From assembly GCA_934630705.1 (NCBI GenBank), contig CAKTWP010000004.1:111064-175063 (forward strand): a DNA stretch of 64,000 nucleotides, written 5' to 3'. The notes under the pieces are model-generated. The model saw nothing but the letters and a program-made list of their open reading frames with translations. It was not told where the DNA came from and did not search any database. Position 1 is the stretch's first letter. The number at the start of each line of letters is the position of its first letter. The translations under genes and the position numbers were made by a program. The stretch is from an uncultured Clostridia bacterium (GTDB lineage Bacteria > Bacillota > Clostridia > Christensenellales > Aristaeellaceae). Positions 41,476 through 50,493 of this stretch are shown here, one piece after another.

Positions 41476-42567
41476 TCACTCCTTTCTCTGAATATAGCCC
41501 TGAGCGCAAAGCAGCTCAGCCATCAGCACCGCGCCGCCTGCCGCGCCCCGCAGGGTGTTGTGGGAAAGGCAGACGAACTTATAATCAAACAGGTTGTCCC
41601 GCCGCAGCCGGCCCACGGACACGGCCATGCCCTTTTCCAGCTCCCGATCCAGCCGGGGCTGGGGCCGGTCCGGCTCCGTGAAATAGCGCACGAAGGGCGT
41701 GGGCGCGCTGGGCAGATTCAATTGCTGTGCCAGGGTATGCCAGCTTTCCCAGCGATGGAGAATTTCCTCCTCACTGGGCGTGTTTTCAAAGGACACGCTT
41801 ACCGCGGCCAGATGCCCATCCGAAACCGGTACGCGGATGCACTGGGCGCTGATCGTGGGCGCAGCGGCAGGCACGATGGCGTCCCCTGCGGCGTTCAACT
41901 CGCCCCAGATTTTCAGCGGCTCCTGCTCGCTCTTTTCCTCCTCGCCGCCGATATAGGGAATCACGTTGTCCAGAATCTCAGGGAAACGGTCGAAGGTTTT
42001 ACCCGCGCCGCTGATGGCCTGATAGGTGCAGACGGACACAGCCTTAATCCCGAAATCCCGCAGCGGGGTCAGGGCGGGCACATAGCTCTGGATGGAGCAA
42101 TTGGGCTTCACGGCCACAAAGCCCCGCCGGGTGCCCAGACGTCTGCGCTGGGCGGCGATAATGGGCGCGTGGGCCGCGTTAATTTCCGGGATCAGCATGG
42201 GCACATCCGAAACCGCCCGGCAGGCGCTGTTATTGCTCACCACGGGGGTTTCCGCCTTAGCATAGCGCTCCTCCAGCGCCCTGGTGGCCGCCTTATCCAT
42301 ATTCACAGCGCAGAACACGAAATCGCACTGGGACGCCACGGCGTTCACATCCGCCGCGTCATACACCGTCATCTCCGCCGCTTTTTCCGGCACAGGCCAG
42401 GGAAACGCCCAGCGGCCCGCCACAGCGCTTTGATAGGTCTTGCCCGCGCTGCTTTCGCTGGCTGCCAGCACAGCCAGATCAAACCAGGGATGCTCCTGCA
42501 AAAGCGTCACGAACCGCTGGCCCACCATCCCCGTGGCTCCAATCACACCCACACGATATTTCTTCAT
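41476..42567 (-). CDS. asd: aspartate-semialdehyde dehydrogenase (archaeal/fungal type)
   Basis: The 363-residue enzyme reduces aspartyl phosphate. GVIGATGMVGQRFV (7-20) is the NADP loop and C157 in VKPNCSIQSYVPAL is the catalytic cysteine; GRWAFPWPVP and SNNSACR place it with the archaeal/fungal subtype rather than the classical bacterial one. GGAGG lies 11 nt from the ATG at 42567; an in-frame GTG at 42570 with 8-nt spacing may be the real start. First gene of the dap operon. Confidence 0.93.
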   Translation of the reverse strand: MKKYRVGVIGATGMVGQRFVTLLQEHPWFDLAVLAASESSAGKTYQSAVAGRWAFPWPVPEKAAEMTVYDAADVNAVASQCDFVFCAVNMDKAATRALEERYAKAETPVVSNNSACRAVSDVPMLIPEINAAHAPIIAAQRRRLGTRRGFVAVKPNCSIQSYVPALTPLRDFGIKAVSVCTYQAISGAGKTFDRFPEILDNVIPYIGGEEEKSEQEPLKIWGELNAAGDAIVPAAAPTISAQCIRVPVSDGHLAAVSVSFENTPSEEEILHRWESWHTLAQQLNLPSAPTPFVRYFTEPDRPQPRLDRELEKGMAVSVGRLRRDNLFDYKFVCLSHNTLRGAAGGAVLMAELLCAQGYIQRKE

Positions 42568-42627
42568 CACGTTTTTTACCTCCGTTGCTTTAGCATATGC
42601 GAAAATGCGGAAAAGAAAACATGCCCC

Positions 42628-43335
42628 TCAGAAATGCAGCCTGCGGCGCACTTCCTCCCGAATGGAACGATTGCCATTGATGAAAAAGAGCACCACGGCG
42701 ATGAACAGGCACGGCGCCACCGCATAGGGCGACCAGGCCAGCGCCATCCGTCCCGTGAGCGAACGGGACAGCAGCCATTCAATGGCCAGGCATTCTACCG
42801 CCACCGCGGCAAACCCGGCCCCCAGCAGCGTCACCTTGTTCAGCCTTCCCCCGCGCCACAGCGCCAGAATCACCGTCAGCATCGCTGCGGCCAGCGCCAA
42901 AGAAGGAATCACCACCGGCAGACACCAGCCGCTGGTGCCGCTGATATGCTCGATAAAGAGCAAATACCCGCTGAGCACCACAAACCCAATCCCGATGGTG
43001 GAATACGTGCGGTATTTGGGTACCAGCACCGGCACTGCCGAAACCAGAAACAGAGAAACCAGCGTGGCAAGGGTGTAAATGCTCCAATGGATGCCGCCGC
43101 CCGTCAGCAGATCGATCAGGCAGCAAAGCCCGGCCGGCACCAGCAGCAGCACCGCCTCCAGCACCAGAAAAAACTGCTTGCCGCGCTTGAGATCCTGCTC
43201 CGGCGTGCGCACAGGATAGGTGCGTCTGGCGTCCGAAACAGGCTGCTCATTGGGATCAATGGAAACCGTCCCGCACAGGGGACAGCGCTTTTCCCCCTCA
43301 TGCAGCTTCACGCCGCAATGCACGCAATAGGCCAT
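42628..43335 (-). CDS. zinc-ribbon membrane protein (DUF6320-like)
   Basis: The 235-residue protein opens with a zinc ribbon (C4, C7, C18, C21) and a linker, followed by about six membrane helices. This matches the DUF6320 type that commonly sits directly downstream of acyl/alcohol acetyltransferase-like genes in Clostridia. It starts 6 bp after the acyltransferase stop. The function is unknown; a membrane partner of the acyltransferase is the natural inference. Confidence 0.75.
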   Translation of the reverse strand: MAYCVHCGVKLHEGEKRCPLCGTVSIDPNEQPVSDARRTYPVRTPEQDLKRGKQFFLVLEAVLLLVPAGLCCLIDLLTGGGIHWSIYTLATLVSLFLVSAVPVLVPKYRTYSTIGIGFVVLSGYLLFIEHISGTSGWCLPVVIPSLALAAAMLTVILALWRGGRLNKVTLLGAGFAAVAVECLAIEWLLSRSLTGRMALAWSPYAVAPCLFIAVVLFFINGNRSIREEVRRRLHF

Positions 43336-43341
43336 TTGGCT

Positions 43342-44619
43342 TCACCCCTCCTCCAAATTGCTTTCCACTTCCACCGCCACCCCGCGCTCCACCAGAAAGC
43401 AGAGCATTTTCTGGGGCAGGGTGGTTTCCTTGATGTTGCTGGAAAACACCAGCCGCAGCTCGTTATCATTGGTCACGGCGGCACAGTTGCACATGCCCGT
43501 TGGCGGCGCGCCCAGCTGAAACTCAAACCGGCGAATCAGCTTTTCCGCGCCGGTGGGCTTTTCCGTTTTGCCCAGGTTGCTGATGGTGGCGGTTACCAGC
43601 CGGTCTCCCGCCCGGCGGAACACAAAGCCGATGGCCAGATTCTTCACAAACAGCGGCACCAGCCGCATCAGCAGATTCTTTTCATCGGCCACGTTGGTGG
43701 CGATGGTGGCGCGGAGAAACTTGGGGTTCAGATGATACCGCATGAAATCGTGGGTTTCCCGGACGATTTCTTCGAAGGTGTAATCCCCCAGCCGGGGATC
43801 AATGGACGGATTGATAAAGGACGAAAAATTGCGCAGCGTCTGAGTGGGATAATAGGCCCGCATGTTCACGGGCACAGACACGCGCACCGGCAGCAGATGC
43901 CGGGGAGCCTGCGCTTTTTGGGTTTTATAGCCCGCGTAGAGCATGACCGCCGTCAGATATTCGGTAATCGTCACGCCCTGGGCCCGGGCCAGCGCCTTGA
44001 TCTTATCCGCCGGCATGGACGCGGCGATGAGATGCAGGGTATGGGGAATTTCCAGCGTGGCCGGGAAATGATAAGCGGGGCTTTCCTTCCGGGATACCCG
44101 CACCGGCGGCAGGGGCATTTTCTGAAACGCGTCCTGGGTTTCCTCCCGGCGGGCAGGCTCCCGGGGATTCAGCGCCCCATGATCGCAGGAAACCCGCTTG
44201 CCCCGCAGCCGCAGATATTCCGCCGCCAGGGTTTTGATAAACACCAGCCCGCCGGTGCCATCCGTGAGCGCATGGAAAAACTCGGCGGAGATGCGATTCT
44301 GATAATAGAAAATGCGCATCAGATAGCCATGATCCTGCATGCGGCGGAAGGGCATGCAGGGATGCCCCGCATCCTCCCGCACCACGATGGGCTCCTGAAT
44401 TTCCTCCAGATAATACCAGAATACGCCCTTGCGCATCCGCACTTTCAGGGATGGAAACCGGGATAGCACCTTGTTGGCCGCCTGCTGCAAAAGCGCGGGA
44501 ACGATGGGCTCCGTTAGCTCGGCGGACATGCGGAAAATGCTGCTCCAGCGGGAGGTGGCCACGGCAGGATAGAGCTTTGCTGCGTTATCCAGCTTGAACC
44601 ATTTTTTGAACCGCGCCAT
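43342..44619 (-). CDS. condensation-domain/alcohol acetyltransferase-like protein
   Basis: The 425-residue protein resembles the CAT/condensation superfamily: H116-ALT-D120-G121 (HALTDGTGG) fits the HxxxDG active site, and SNLGKTEKP near 310 resembles the second-half motif that precedes a conserved basic residue. Related proteins are annotated as alcohol acetyltransferases or polyketide-associated acyltransferases. GGGGGAAAGGGG precedes the ATG. It is coupled to the DUF6320-like membrane gene, suggesting lipid or glycolipid acylation, but the substrate is unknown. Confidence 0.75.
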   Translation of the reverse strand: MARFKKWFKLDNAAKLYPAVATSRWSSIFRMSAELTEPIVPALLQQAANKVLSRFPSLKVRMRKGVFWYYLEEIQEPIVVREDAGHPCMPFRRMQDHGYLMRIFYYQNRISAEFFHALTDGTGGLVFIKTLAAEYLRLRGKRVSCDHGALNPREPARREETQDAFQKMPLPPVRVSRKESPAYHFPATLEIPHTLHLIAASMPADKIKALARAQGVTITEYLTAVMLYAGYKTQKAQAPRHLLPVRVSVPVNMRAYYPTQTLRNFSSFINPSIDPRLGDYTFEEIVRETHDFMRYHLNPKFLRATIATNVADEKNLLMRLVPLFVKNLAIGFVFRRAGDRLVTATISNLGKTEKPTGAEKLIRRFEFQLGAPPTGMCNCAAVTNDNELRLVFSSNIKETTLPQKMLCFLVERGVAVEVESNLEEG

Positions 44620-44701
44620 GCCCCTTTCCCCCTTTCGGATTGCCTGCCTGGGTATTGGAAATAGTATAGCACGCCTTGGCCTTTTCTACAAGAAAAAAGC
44701 A

Positions 44702-44745
44702 TAAGCAAAACAGGCTGTCAAAACGCTTTTTTCGACAGCCTGTTT
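44702..44745 (-). terminator. terminator after MBL gene
   Basis: AAACAGGCTGTC (44745-44734) pairs perfectly with GACAGCCTGTTT (44719-44708), followed by TGCTT; the T-tract is short. Confidence 0.7.
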
Positions 44746-44759
44746 AAAAAAAGTACCCT

Positions 44760-46250
44760 TTACAGCAGCGATCCGTCAAATCGGCCGCCCACCACCGGCA
44801 GTGTTTCCCTGCATACCAGCCGGCCTGCTTCTTCCGTCCAGATGGTGGTGCCGTCAAAAGCGAAATGCATATGCTCCCGGGGAACGCTGCGCAGCAGATT
44901 CATATACTTGGGATTGTTCGGATCCGCCTTGCTCACATTCGCGGGGATCAATGCTTCCTCTGCGGCGATCACGTCATAGGCCCGGGGCAGCAGGTTAATC
45001 AGATGATGCGCCGTCTGCACAGCCGTAACATGGAGCGTCCGGGCGCTGTAGTTTTCCAGCAGAATCTTCTCCGCGTCCACATCAATATCCCCCAGCAGCA
45101 GGAAGCTGACGCCGTCAAAGGAGATTTTGAGTACCGTGGACGCATCGTTAAACCCGCCGATGAGCTCGTCGCCCTTCTCCCGGATGCTGTCCTCATGGGT
45201 TTGCAGGAACTGGAACTTCACCCCCGCCAGCGTGAACTCCTGGCCCGCATGGGGCTTGAGATACAGCGCGTTGGGATAATATTCCGTCATCCGCTGCAGC
45301 GCCACAAAAGCAGAGGGCATCAGCTGATAATGCTGATAGGCTGGGAAATTGAAGATGATCCGCTGCAGATCGATTGCATCATGATGCAGCCGCAGCAGCT
45401 TGGCGAACATGTCCAGATGGTCGTCGTGGGCATGGGTGCAGAACCAGCCCGCAATGCGAATCTTTTCGTTTTCCTGCGTGCCCGTCCATGCCCGCATCAG
45501 CCGCATCACCTCAGCCGCCGCCGCATCGGTGGACTGCTCGTATTCTCCTCCGTCCACTACAAACAGGGAATTATCCGGCAGCCGAAGCATATACAGCATG
45601 CCGCAATCCGCCGTCACGCCGCTGGTCATCCGATCGTAATACAGCCCGAACTGGCACAGCTCTGTTTTTTTCCCCGTGGCCGTGCCGCCGCTCAGGGCGG
45701 TGATGGGCGCGCTGACCGTATCATCCACAAACCGGGCCACGCCGCTGTTGCCCATGAAGGCGGCGTAAATCAACCGCTGCCCCTGCTGCAGCTCCCGGAA
45801 GCTATTGTTCTCGATCTGGTTTTCCCAGATGCGGGAAAAGCCCTGCTGCTCCAGCAGCGCAATATAGGCGTCAAAGGCGGAGCGATCCGTATCCACCACA
45901 GCCCGTTCCAGACAAGGCGCGTCATCCTGCACGTCCGCCCGCAGCTTTCGGGGGGTAACCCGCAAATCATTCCCGTTCTTTTCGATGTGAAACGCCCGGT
46001 TCTTCCCCACGATTTCAGCTTCCAGGCGCTGATTCTGATCCTTCAGCGTTATCTGGCAGCCCATCAGCGCCAGCCGGTGCATTTCCAGCAGATGCCGGGA
46101 CATATTCACCGGCTCCGTCTGCATATAAGGCAGGCCGTCGTTAAACGTGGCATGCAGCCCCCGCCCGGCGTCATACACCTTCCCCGCCATCCGTCCTCCC
46201 GCATAAGCGGGCAGGCCGGGCAGCAGCTCTTTTTCCATATTGAAATTCAT
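44760..46250 (-). CDS. metallo-beta-lactamase-fold hydrolase with long N-terminal extension
   Basis: The 496-residue protein has an N-terminal part (about 1-185) without recognisable motif and a C-terminal MBL fold: DGGEYEQ after strand 2 (near 235), FCTHAHDDHLDMF (near 270) as the HxHxDH metal site, then LLLGDID near 400 with the bridging Asp. The arrangement resembles ComEC-like and competence-related MBL domains but has no membrane part. AAAGGAG lies about 10 nt before the ATG. It follows the GH38 gene by 28 bp, so a role in glycan catabolism or a linked phosphodiesterase or lactonase is possible. Confidence 0.72.
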   Translation of the reverse strand: MNFNMEKELLPGLPAYAGGRMAGKVYDAGRGLHATFNDGLPYMQTEPVNMSRHLLEMHRLALMGCQITLKDQNQRLEAEIVGKNRAFHIEKNGNDLRVTPRKLRADVQDDAPCLERAVVDTDRSAFDAYIALLEQQGFSRIWENQIENNSFRELQQGQRLIYAAFMGNSGVARFVDDTVSAPITALSGGTATGKKTELCQFGLYYDRMTSGVTADCGMLYMLRLPDNSLFVVDGGEYEQSTDAAAAEVMRLMRAWTGTQENEKIRIAGWFCTHAHDDHLDMFAKLLRLHHDAIDLQRIIFNFPAYQHYQLMPSAFVALQRMTEYYPNALYLKPHAGQEFTLAGVKFQFLQTHEDSIREKGDELIGGFNDASTVLKISFDGVSFLLLGDIDVDAEKILLENYSARTLHVTAVQTAHHLINLLPRAYDVIAAEEALIPANVSKADPNNPKYMNLLRSVPREHMHFAFDGTTIWTEEAGRLVCRETLPVVGGRFDGSLL

Positions 46251-46278
46251 ATGCGTTTCTCCTTTGCGCTAAACGGCG

Positions 46279-49224
46279 TTATTTTTCCAGCCGGAAGGTG
46301 AGAATCTCGAAGGGCTTGATTTCCTGATGAATCCCATCGCCGCTGAAGGCCGCGCCTTCCGCCTGCTCCATCAGATCGCAGGGTGTGATGGTATACGTCC
46401 CGTCCAGGGCGATTTCCATCTTCTCATGGGTGCCATAGGGCTCATACACCCGCAGGATCTGGCCGTTTCCATCCTCGGCCGCCTTCAGGCTTTCCACGAT
46501 AGCGCCCTGAGCGTGCATCAGGCTGCGGCTCTCCTCGCCCACTTCGCCAGCGGCAAACCGCAGAGGAATATTGAATTCATAGGCTTTTTCCTTCACCCGG
46601 CCGCCCTTCTCATTGCCCGCATGGGGATACAGGGCGTAGGACAGGGTATGGGTTCCCTTGTCGGTGAGGTTGGAGGGATAATGCTGAGCGCGGAGGATGT
46701 TCATATCCAGCACGCTGCCCTTCACCCGGAAGCCATACTTGCAGTCGTTCAGCAGGGAAACGCCCCAGTCGCTTTCGCTCAGGTCGATCCACTTATGGCC
46801 GCACTCCTCGAACTGGGCCTTATCCCACAGGGTATTTTCGTTGTTGCTGCGATGGAGCAGGCCATACTGGATGTCAAAGCCCGCCCGGTCGGTGGTAACG
46901 GACGTGTCAAAGGACGTGCGCAGCATCTTGTCCTGCTCCTGCCAATCGATCTGTGTGTCAAAGGTCAGGTATTCATCATCCTCGCCCAGCTTTGCCTTGA
47001 CCACAATGCTGGAATCGCCGTAAGCGTATTTCTGGAAGCAGATGGCCTCGTCATCCAGTACCCGGCAGGACTGGGCCATCAGCGTGAAGTATTCCGGCTT
47101 GCGATCGGTGTATTCAATGGCAATATCCCAGCAATCGGCGTTTTCCTCGTTATACACGGCGTAGCGGTTGCCGGGCGCACGGAGGGCTTCCCGGCCCGTG
47201 CGCTTATCCACGCAGGAAACCAGCGCACCGGTGATTTCATCAAAAGTAGCCTTCAGGAAACGGTTTTCCAGGGTAAATTCCCCGGCGGAAACGGTGAGCT
47301 TATCCAGCTTTTCGCCCTTTTCCTGGGTGAAACCCATGGCGGGCACGGCCATACGATAGAACCCGTCGTTCCGCTTCACGATGGCCTGCCGGGGCCAGGA
47401 CAGGCTGTTGAACGCCGTGAGCCTGCCCTCCGCCAGCTTCTGCATCCGCACGGCGATCATCGTCTCGGTCTCCGCCAGCATGGCGTGATACCGGTCGATG
47501 GACTCGTCATACACCCGTTGGATGGAGGAGCCGGGCAGAATATCATGGAACTGATACAGCAGCGTTTCCTTCCACAGCCGCTCCAGCTCCGCCTTGGGAT
47601 AATCCCCTGCCAGCAGACCGATAAATTCCAGATCCCGCAGGGCCAGCTCCATCTGCCGGTTCATTTTCTTGCTGCGGGCGGAGGTGGTAAAGGTGCCCTG
47701 ATGGCGTTCCAGATACAGCTCTCCCGCCCAGGTGGGCACCCGATCCCAGCTCTTTTCCCGCAGCCGCTCCAGCATGGGCTGGGCCGCCCCCTGATCGCAG
47801 GGGCACAGGCCATAGAAATTCTTCATCCGCTGGGCCGCTTCCAGATGCTCCATGCCCGGGCCGCCGCCGCCATCGCCAATGCCAAAGAGGATCAGCGCCT
47901 CATCGCACACACCGCTGTCCTGATAATTTTCCTCGGCCTTGCGCAGGCCCCGGGGCAGGATGGGGCTGTTATAGGTTTCCTCGGGGAGCATATGGGTGAA
48001 AATCTCGGTGCCATCGATGCCCTTCCAGCGGAACGACTGATGGGGGAACTTATTATGCTGGCTCCAGGAGAGCTTCTGGGTCATGAACACGGTGTTGCCG
48101 CTCTTAACCAGAATCTGGGGCATCGCGGCATTATAACCAAACACATCCGGCAGCCACAGCACCCGCACGTCCTTGTCAAACTCTTCCTTGAAAAAGCGCT
48201 TGCCGTACAGAATCTGGCGCACCAGCGCTTCGCCGCCGCTGAGGTTGGTATCCGCTTCCACCCACATGCAGCCCTGCACCTCGAACCGGCCTTCCTTCAC
48301 CTTTTCCTGCACCCGGCGATACAGCCCCGGATAATTCTCCTTGAGCCACTGGAACTGCTGAGGCTGGCTGGCGCCGAACACGTAATCAGGATACCGCTCC
48401 ATCAGCGACAGGGCGGTGGCAAAGGTGCGGGCCGTCTTGCGCTTGGTTTCCCGGATGGGCCAGAGCCAGGCCAGGTCCATATGGGCATGACCGATAGCGG
48501 TAAAGCGCAGGGGCGCGTCCTGGCTGCCCTGCATGGACACCTGCCGGTGCGCCGCCGCTTCCAGCGCGTCATAGCCGCCGTCTTTCAGGCTGGTCACCTG
48601 GGTGCAGCCCTCATAAAGCGCGAACAGCATCTGATTATACCGGGCGGACTTGGGATCGCTGCACTTGAGATAATCCACCAGCACGATCATATCATACAGA
48701 AGGGTATACAGCCGCTTGTTCCATACGCCCACCTGGGCCAGCTGCACCCGGCCCTCGTTGCGCATCACGCCGAACAAATCGTTCTGCGCCCCATCCATCC
48801 ACACGTCGATTTTACTGCCGGCCACGCCCGCATCCTGGAAAGGATAGACCCACTTGCCCGGCTTTCCCAGCGAAAAATCATACTGGGAGTCCACACAGGT
48901 GATGCCCTGAACCGGCTCGCCCTGTGCGTCCACAATCAGGCCCTCGCCGCTCACATCGATGAGCAGCACCGTGGGCTTCCCCTGGCATTCCTGGGGCACA
49001 GCGCCCTCGAAATGGAACCAGCCGCAGTCAAACACGTTTTCGCCCCAGCTGTCTCCCTCATGCAGATACATTTCCCGGCCTTCCGTCCGATGGGCAAAGT
49101 CCACCGGCTCGGTGGTGGCATAGCAGGTCATGGTCAGGGGCGAAACGGGCACAAACACCTGGGCCCGGATTTTTTCCACCATCTGCGTCACCGTGCGCAG
49201 ATAGCGATCCTTCAAATAGGGCAT
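46279..49224 (-). CDS. alpha-mannosidase, glycoside hydrolase family 38
   Basis: The 981-residue protein is a full-length GH38 enzyme: an N-terminal beta domain (1-230), the catalytic domain with GHAHMDLAWLWP (near 245) and WLPDVFGYNAAMPQ (near 350) bearing the nucleophilic aspartate, a middle helical domain, and C-terminal beta-sandwiches. It releases alpha-mannose and has no signal peptide, so it acts on imported oligosaccharides. AAAGGAGG lies 8-9 nt before the ATG. The MBL gene follows in the same unit. Two CCAAGTTTG repeats lie about 100 bp upstream. Confidence 0.95.
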   Translation of the reverse strand: MPYLKDRYLRTVTQMVEKIRAQVFVPVSPLTMTCYATTEPVDFAHRTEGREMYLHEGDSWGENVFDCGWFHFEGAVPQECQGKPTVLLIDVSGEGLIVDAQGEPVQGITCVDSQYDFSLGKPGKWVYPFQDAGVAGSKIDVWMDGAQNDLFGVMRNEGRVQLAQVGVWNKRLYTLLYDMIVLVDYLKCSDPKSARYNQMLFALYEGCTQVTSLKDGGYDALEAAAHRQVSMQGSQDAPLRFTAIGHAHMDLAWLWPIRETKRKTARTFATALSLMERYPDYVFGASQPQQFQWLKENYPGLYRRVQEKVKEGRFEVQGCMWVEADTNLSGGEALVRQILYGKRFFKEEFDKDVRVLWLPDVFGYNAAMPQILVKSGNTVFMTQKLSWSQHNKFPHQSFRWKGIDGTEIFTHMLPEETYNSPILPRGLRKAEENYQDSGVCDEALILFGIGDGGGGPGMEHLEAAQRMKNFYGLCPCDQGAAQPMLERLREKSWDRVPTWAGELYLERHQGTFTTSARSKKMNRQMELALRDLEFIGLLAGDYPKAELERLWKETLLYQFHDILPGSSIQRVYDESIDRYHAMLAETETMIAVRMQKLAEGRLTAFNSLSWPRQAIVKRNDGFYRMAVPAMGFTQEKGEKLDKLTVSAGEFTLENRFLKATFDEITGALVSCVDKRTGREALRAPGNRYAVYNEENADCWDIAIEYTDRKPEYFTLMAQSCRVLDDEAICFQKYAYGDSSIVVKAKLGEDDEYLTFDTQIDWQEQDKMLRTSFDTSVTTDRAGFDIQYGLLHRSNNENTLWDKAQFEECGHKWIDLSESDWGVSLLNDCKYGFRVKGSVLDMNILRAQHYPSNLTDKGTHTLSYALYPHAGNEKGGRVKEKAYEFNIPLRFAAGEVGEESRSLMHAQGAIVESLKAAEDGNGQILRVYEPYGTHEKMEIALDGTYTITPCDLMEQAEGAAFSGDGIHQEIKPFEILTFRLEK

Positions 49225-49326
49225 CGAAAGCGCCTCCTTTGTTGTTTCGGCTTGCGAAAAGCCATCGCATGGTTTCAGTATACACCGAAAAAAATGAAAA
49301 GGCTATAAAGAATTGCGTCAAAAATA

Positions 49327-49346
49327 CCAAGTTTGTTCCAAGTTTG
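49327..49346. repeat. two direct 9-bp repeats upstream of GH38 gene
   Basis: CCAAGTTTG occurs at 49327-49335 and 49338-49346, an 11-bp period that would place both on one helix face. They lie between the small membrane protein gene and the GH38 gene and could bind a regulator. Confidence 0.4.
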
Positions 49347-49372
49347 GCTTTCGCGCGTTGTTTCCGCATAAA

Positions 49373-49404
49373 CAAAACGCCCCGCCGCATGAAGCGCGGC
49401 AGGG
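49373..49404 (-). terminator. terminator after small membrane protein gene
   Basis: CCCTGCCGC and GCGGCGGGG (49404-49396 with 49388-49380) pair with one wobble; GTTTTGTTT follows on the minus strand. Confidence 0.65.
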
Positions 49405-49416
49405 TGAAAGTTTTTT

Positions 49417-49668
49417 TCAGGGAGCAGGGGTTGCCGTCGGCGGCGGAGTGATCAGCTCGGTACGCACGGTCACCTTGGGCTGAGGCGGCTGGGTGGCGGT
49501 ATGGAGCACATCGTCAATCAGACCCGCCACCCGTTCCGCTCGCATGCTCACCTGGCCCGCATCTCCCAGCACGGCGGAAAAGAAGCAAATGCAGCCAATG
49601 ATCACAGCCGCTGTCAGCGCCAGCGCCAGAATGGATCCCACGGACAGGCCCGTCCGTTTTTTGCGCAT
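49417..49668 (-). CDS. small single-pass membrane protein
   Basis: The 83-residue protein has a basic start (MRKKRTG), one membrane helix (about 10-34, ending in a Cys-rich CICFF) and a short outer part with a Pro/Thr-rich tail that matches the tails of other surface proteins in this window. AAAGGAGGC-like sequence precedes the ATG. It lies 33 bp after coaX. The function is unknown; small size and context suggest an accessory membrane protein. Confidence 0.6.
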   Translation of the reverse strand: MRKKRTGLSVGSILALALTAAVIIGCICFFSAVLGDAGQVSMRAERVAGLIDDVLHTATQPPQPKVTVRTELITPPPTATPAP

Positions 49669-49701
49669 GCTTCCGCCTCCTTTCCCGCGTTTGCCCGGCG
49701 C

Positions 49702-50478
49702 TTACGCCTTGGGCTGGTTCTTTTCGTAAATCAGCCGCAGCCCCTTGAGGGTCAGCAGCCCGTCGATATGATCGATCACGCCGGACTTGGCCGCGATCAG
49801 CCGGGCCATGCCCCCCGTGGCAATCACATGGGCGTTCGGGGCGCCCATTTCCTTCTTCATTTCGTTCACCAGATAAATCACCTGGCCCACATAGCCGTTA
49901 ATCACGCCGGATTGCAGATTGGCCACCGTGGTTTTCCCGATCACGTGCTCCGGCAGCACCAGCTCGAAATGCGGCAGCTTGGCTGTGCCGGACACCAGCG
50001 CCTCGCTGGTGAGCTTCAGGCCCGGGCAGATGCAGCCTCCCAGAAACACGCCGTTTTGATCCAGCGCGCCGAAGGTGGTAGCCGTGCCGAAATCGATATA
50101 CACGCAGGGGCCGCCATACAGCGTATACGCCGCCACGGCGTTGCAGATACGGTCGCTGCCCAGCTCCCGGGGGTTTTCATACTTGATGTCGATCCCCGTT
50201 TTCACGCCGGGGGCCACAAACAGCGGATCCAGCCCGAAATAATCCCGGCACATATGCTCCACCGTGAAATTGATGGTGGGCACCACGGAAGAAAGCATGA
50301 TTCCCTTCACCTGGCCGCGATCGATGCCTTCATGGTTGAACAGCTGGGAGATCATCACGCCCATTTCGTCGCTGGTATAGCGGCGGGTGGTGCTCAGCCG
50401 CCAGTAATGCACCATTTCAGGGCCCTCGAACAGGGCGGATTTGATATTGGTGTTGCCGATATCCATGGTAAGCAGCAT
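49702..50478 (-). CDS. coaX: type III pantothenate kinase
   Basis: CoaX phosphorylates pantothenate in the first step of CoA synthesis. The 258-residue protein begins MLLTMDIGNTNIKSALFEG, the ASKHA phosphate loop, and has CVYIDFGTATTFGAL (near 130) and GGCICPGL, diagnostic of CoaX. AGGAGC precedes the ATG. It lies 15 bp after panT, so import and phosphorylation of the vitamin are co-expressed. Confidence 0.95.
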   Translation of the reverse strand: MLLTMDIGNTNIKSALFEGPEMVHYWRLSTTRRYTSDEMGVMISQLFNHEGIDRGQVKGIMLSSVVPTINFTVEHMCRDYFGLDPLFVAPGVKTGIDIKYENPRELGSDRICNAVAAYTLYGGPCVYIDFGTATTFGALDQNGVFLGGCICPGLKLTSEALVSGTAKLPHFELVLPEHVIGKTTVANLQSGVINGYVGQVIYLVNEMKKEMGAPNAHVIATGGMARLIAAKSGVIDHIDGLLTLKGLRLIYEKNQPKA

Positions 50479-50493
50479 AGTGAAAGCTCCTAT

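Noticed and set aside
41560..44466. Long open frame on plus strand opposite asd and the acyltransferase region
   Set aside because: It is antisense to well-supported genes on the minus strand, has a His/Gln/Arg-rich composition typical of a shadow frame in GC-rich DNA, and has no ribosome binding site.
46327..49308. 993-codon open frame opposite the GH38 alpha-mannosidase
   Set aside because: GH38 motifs on the minus strand are unambiguous; the opposite frame has no family signature.
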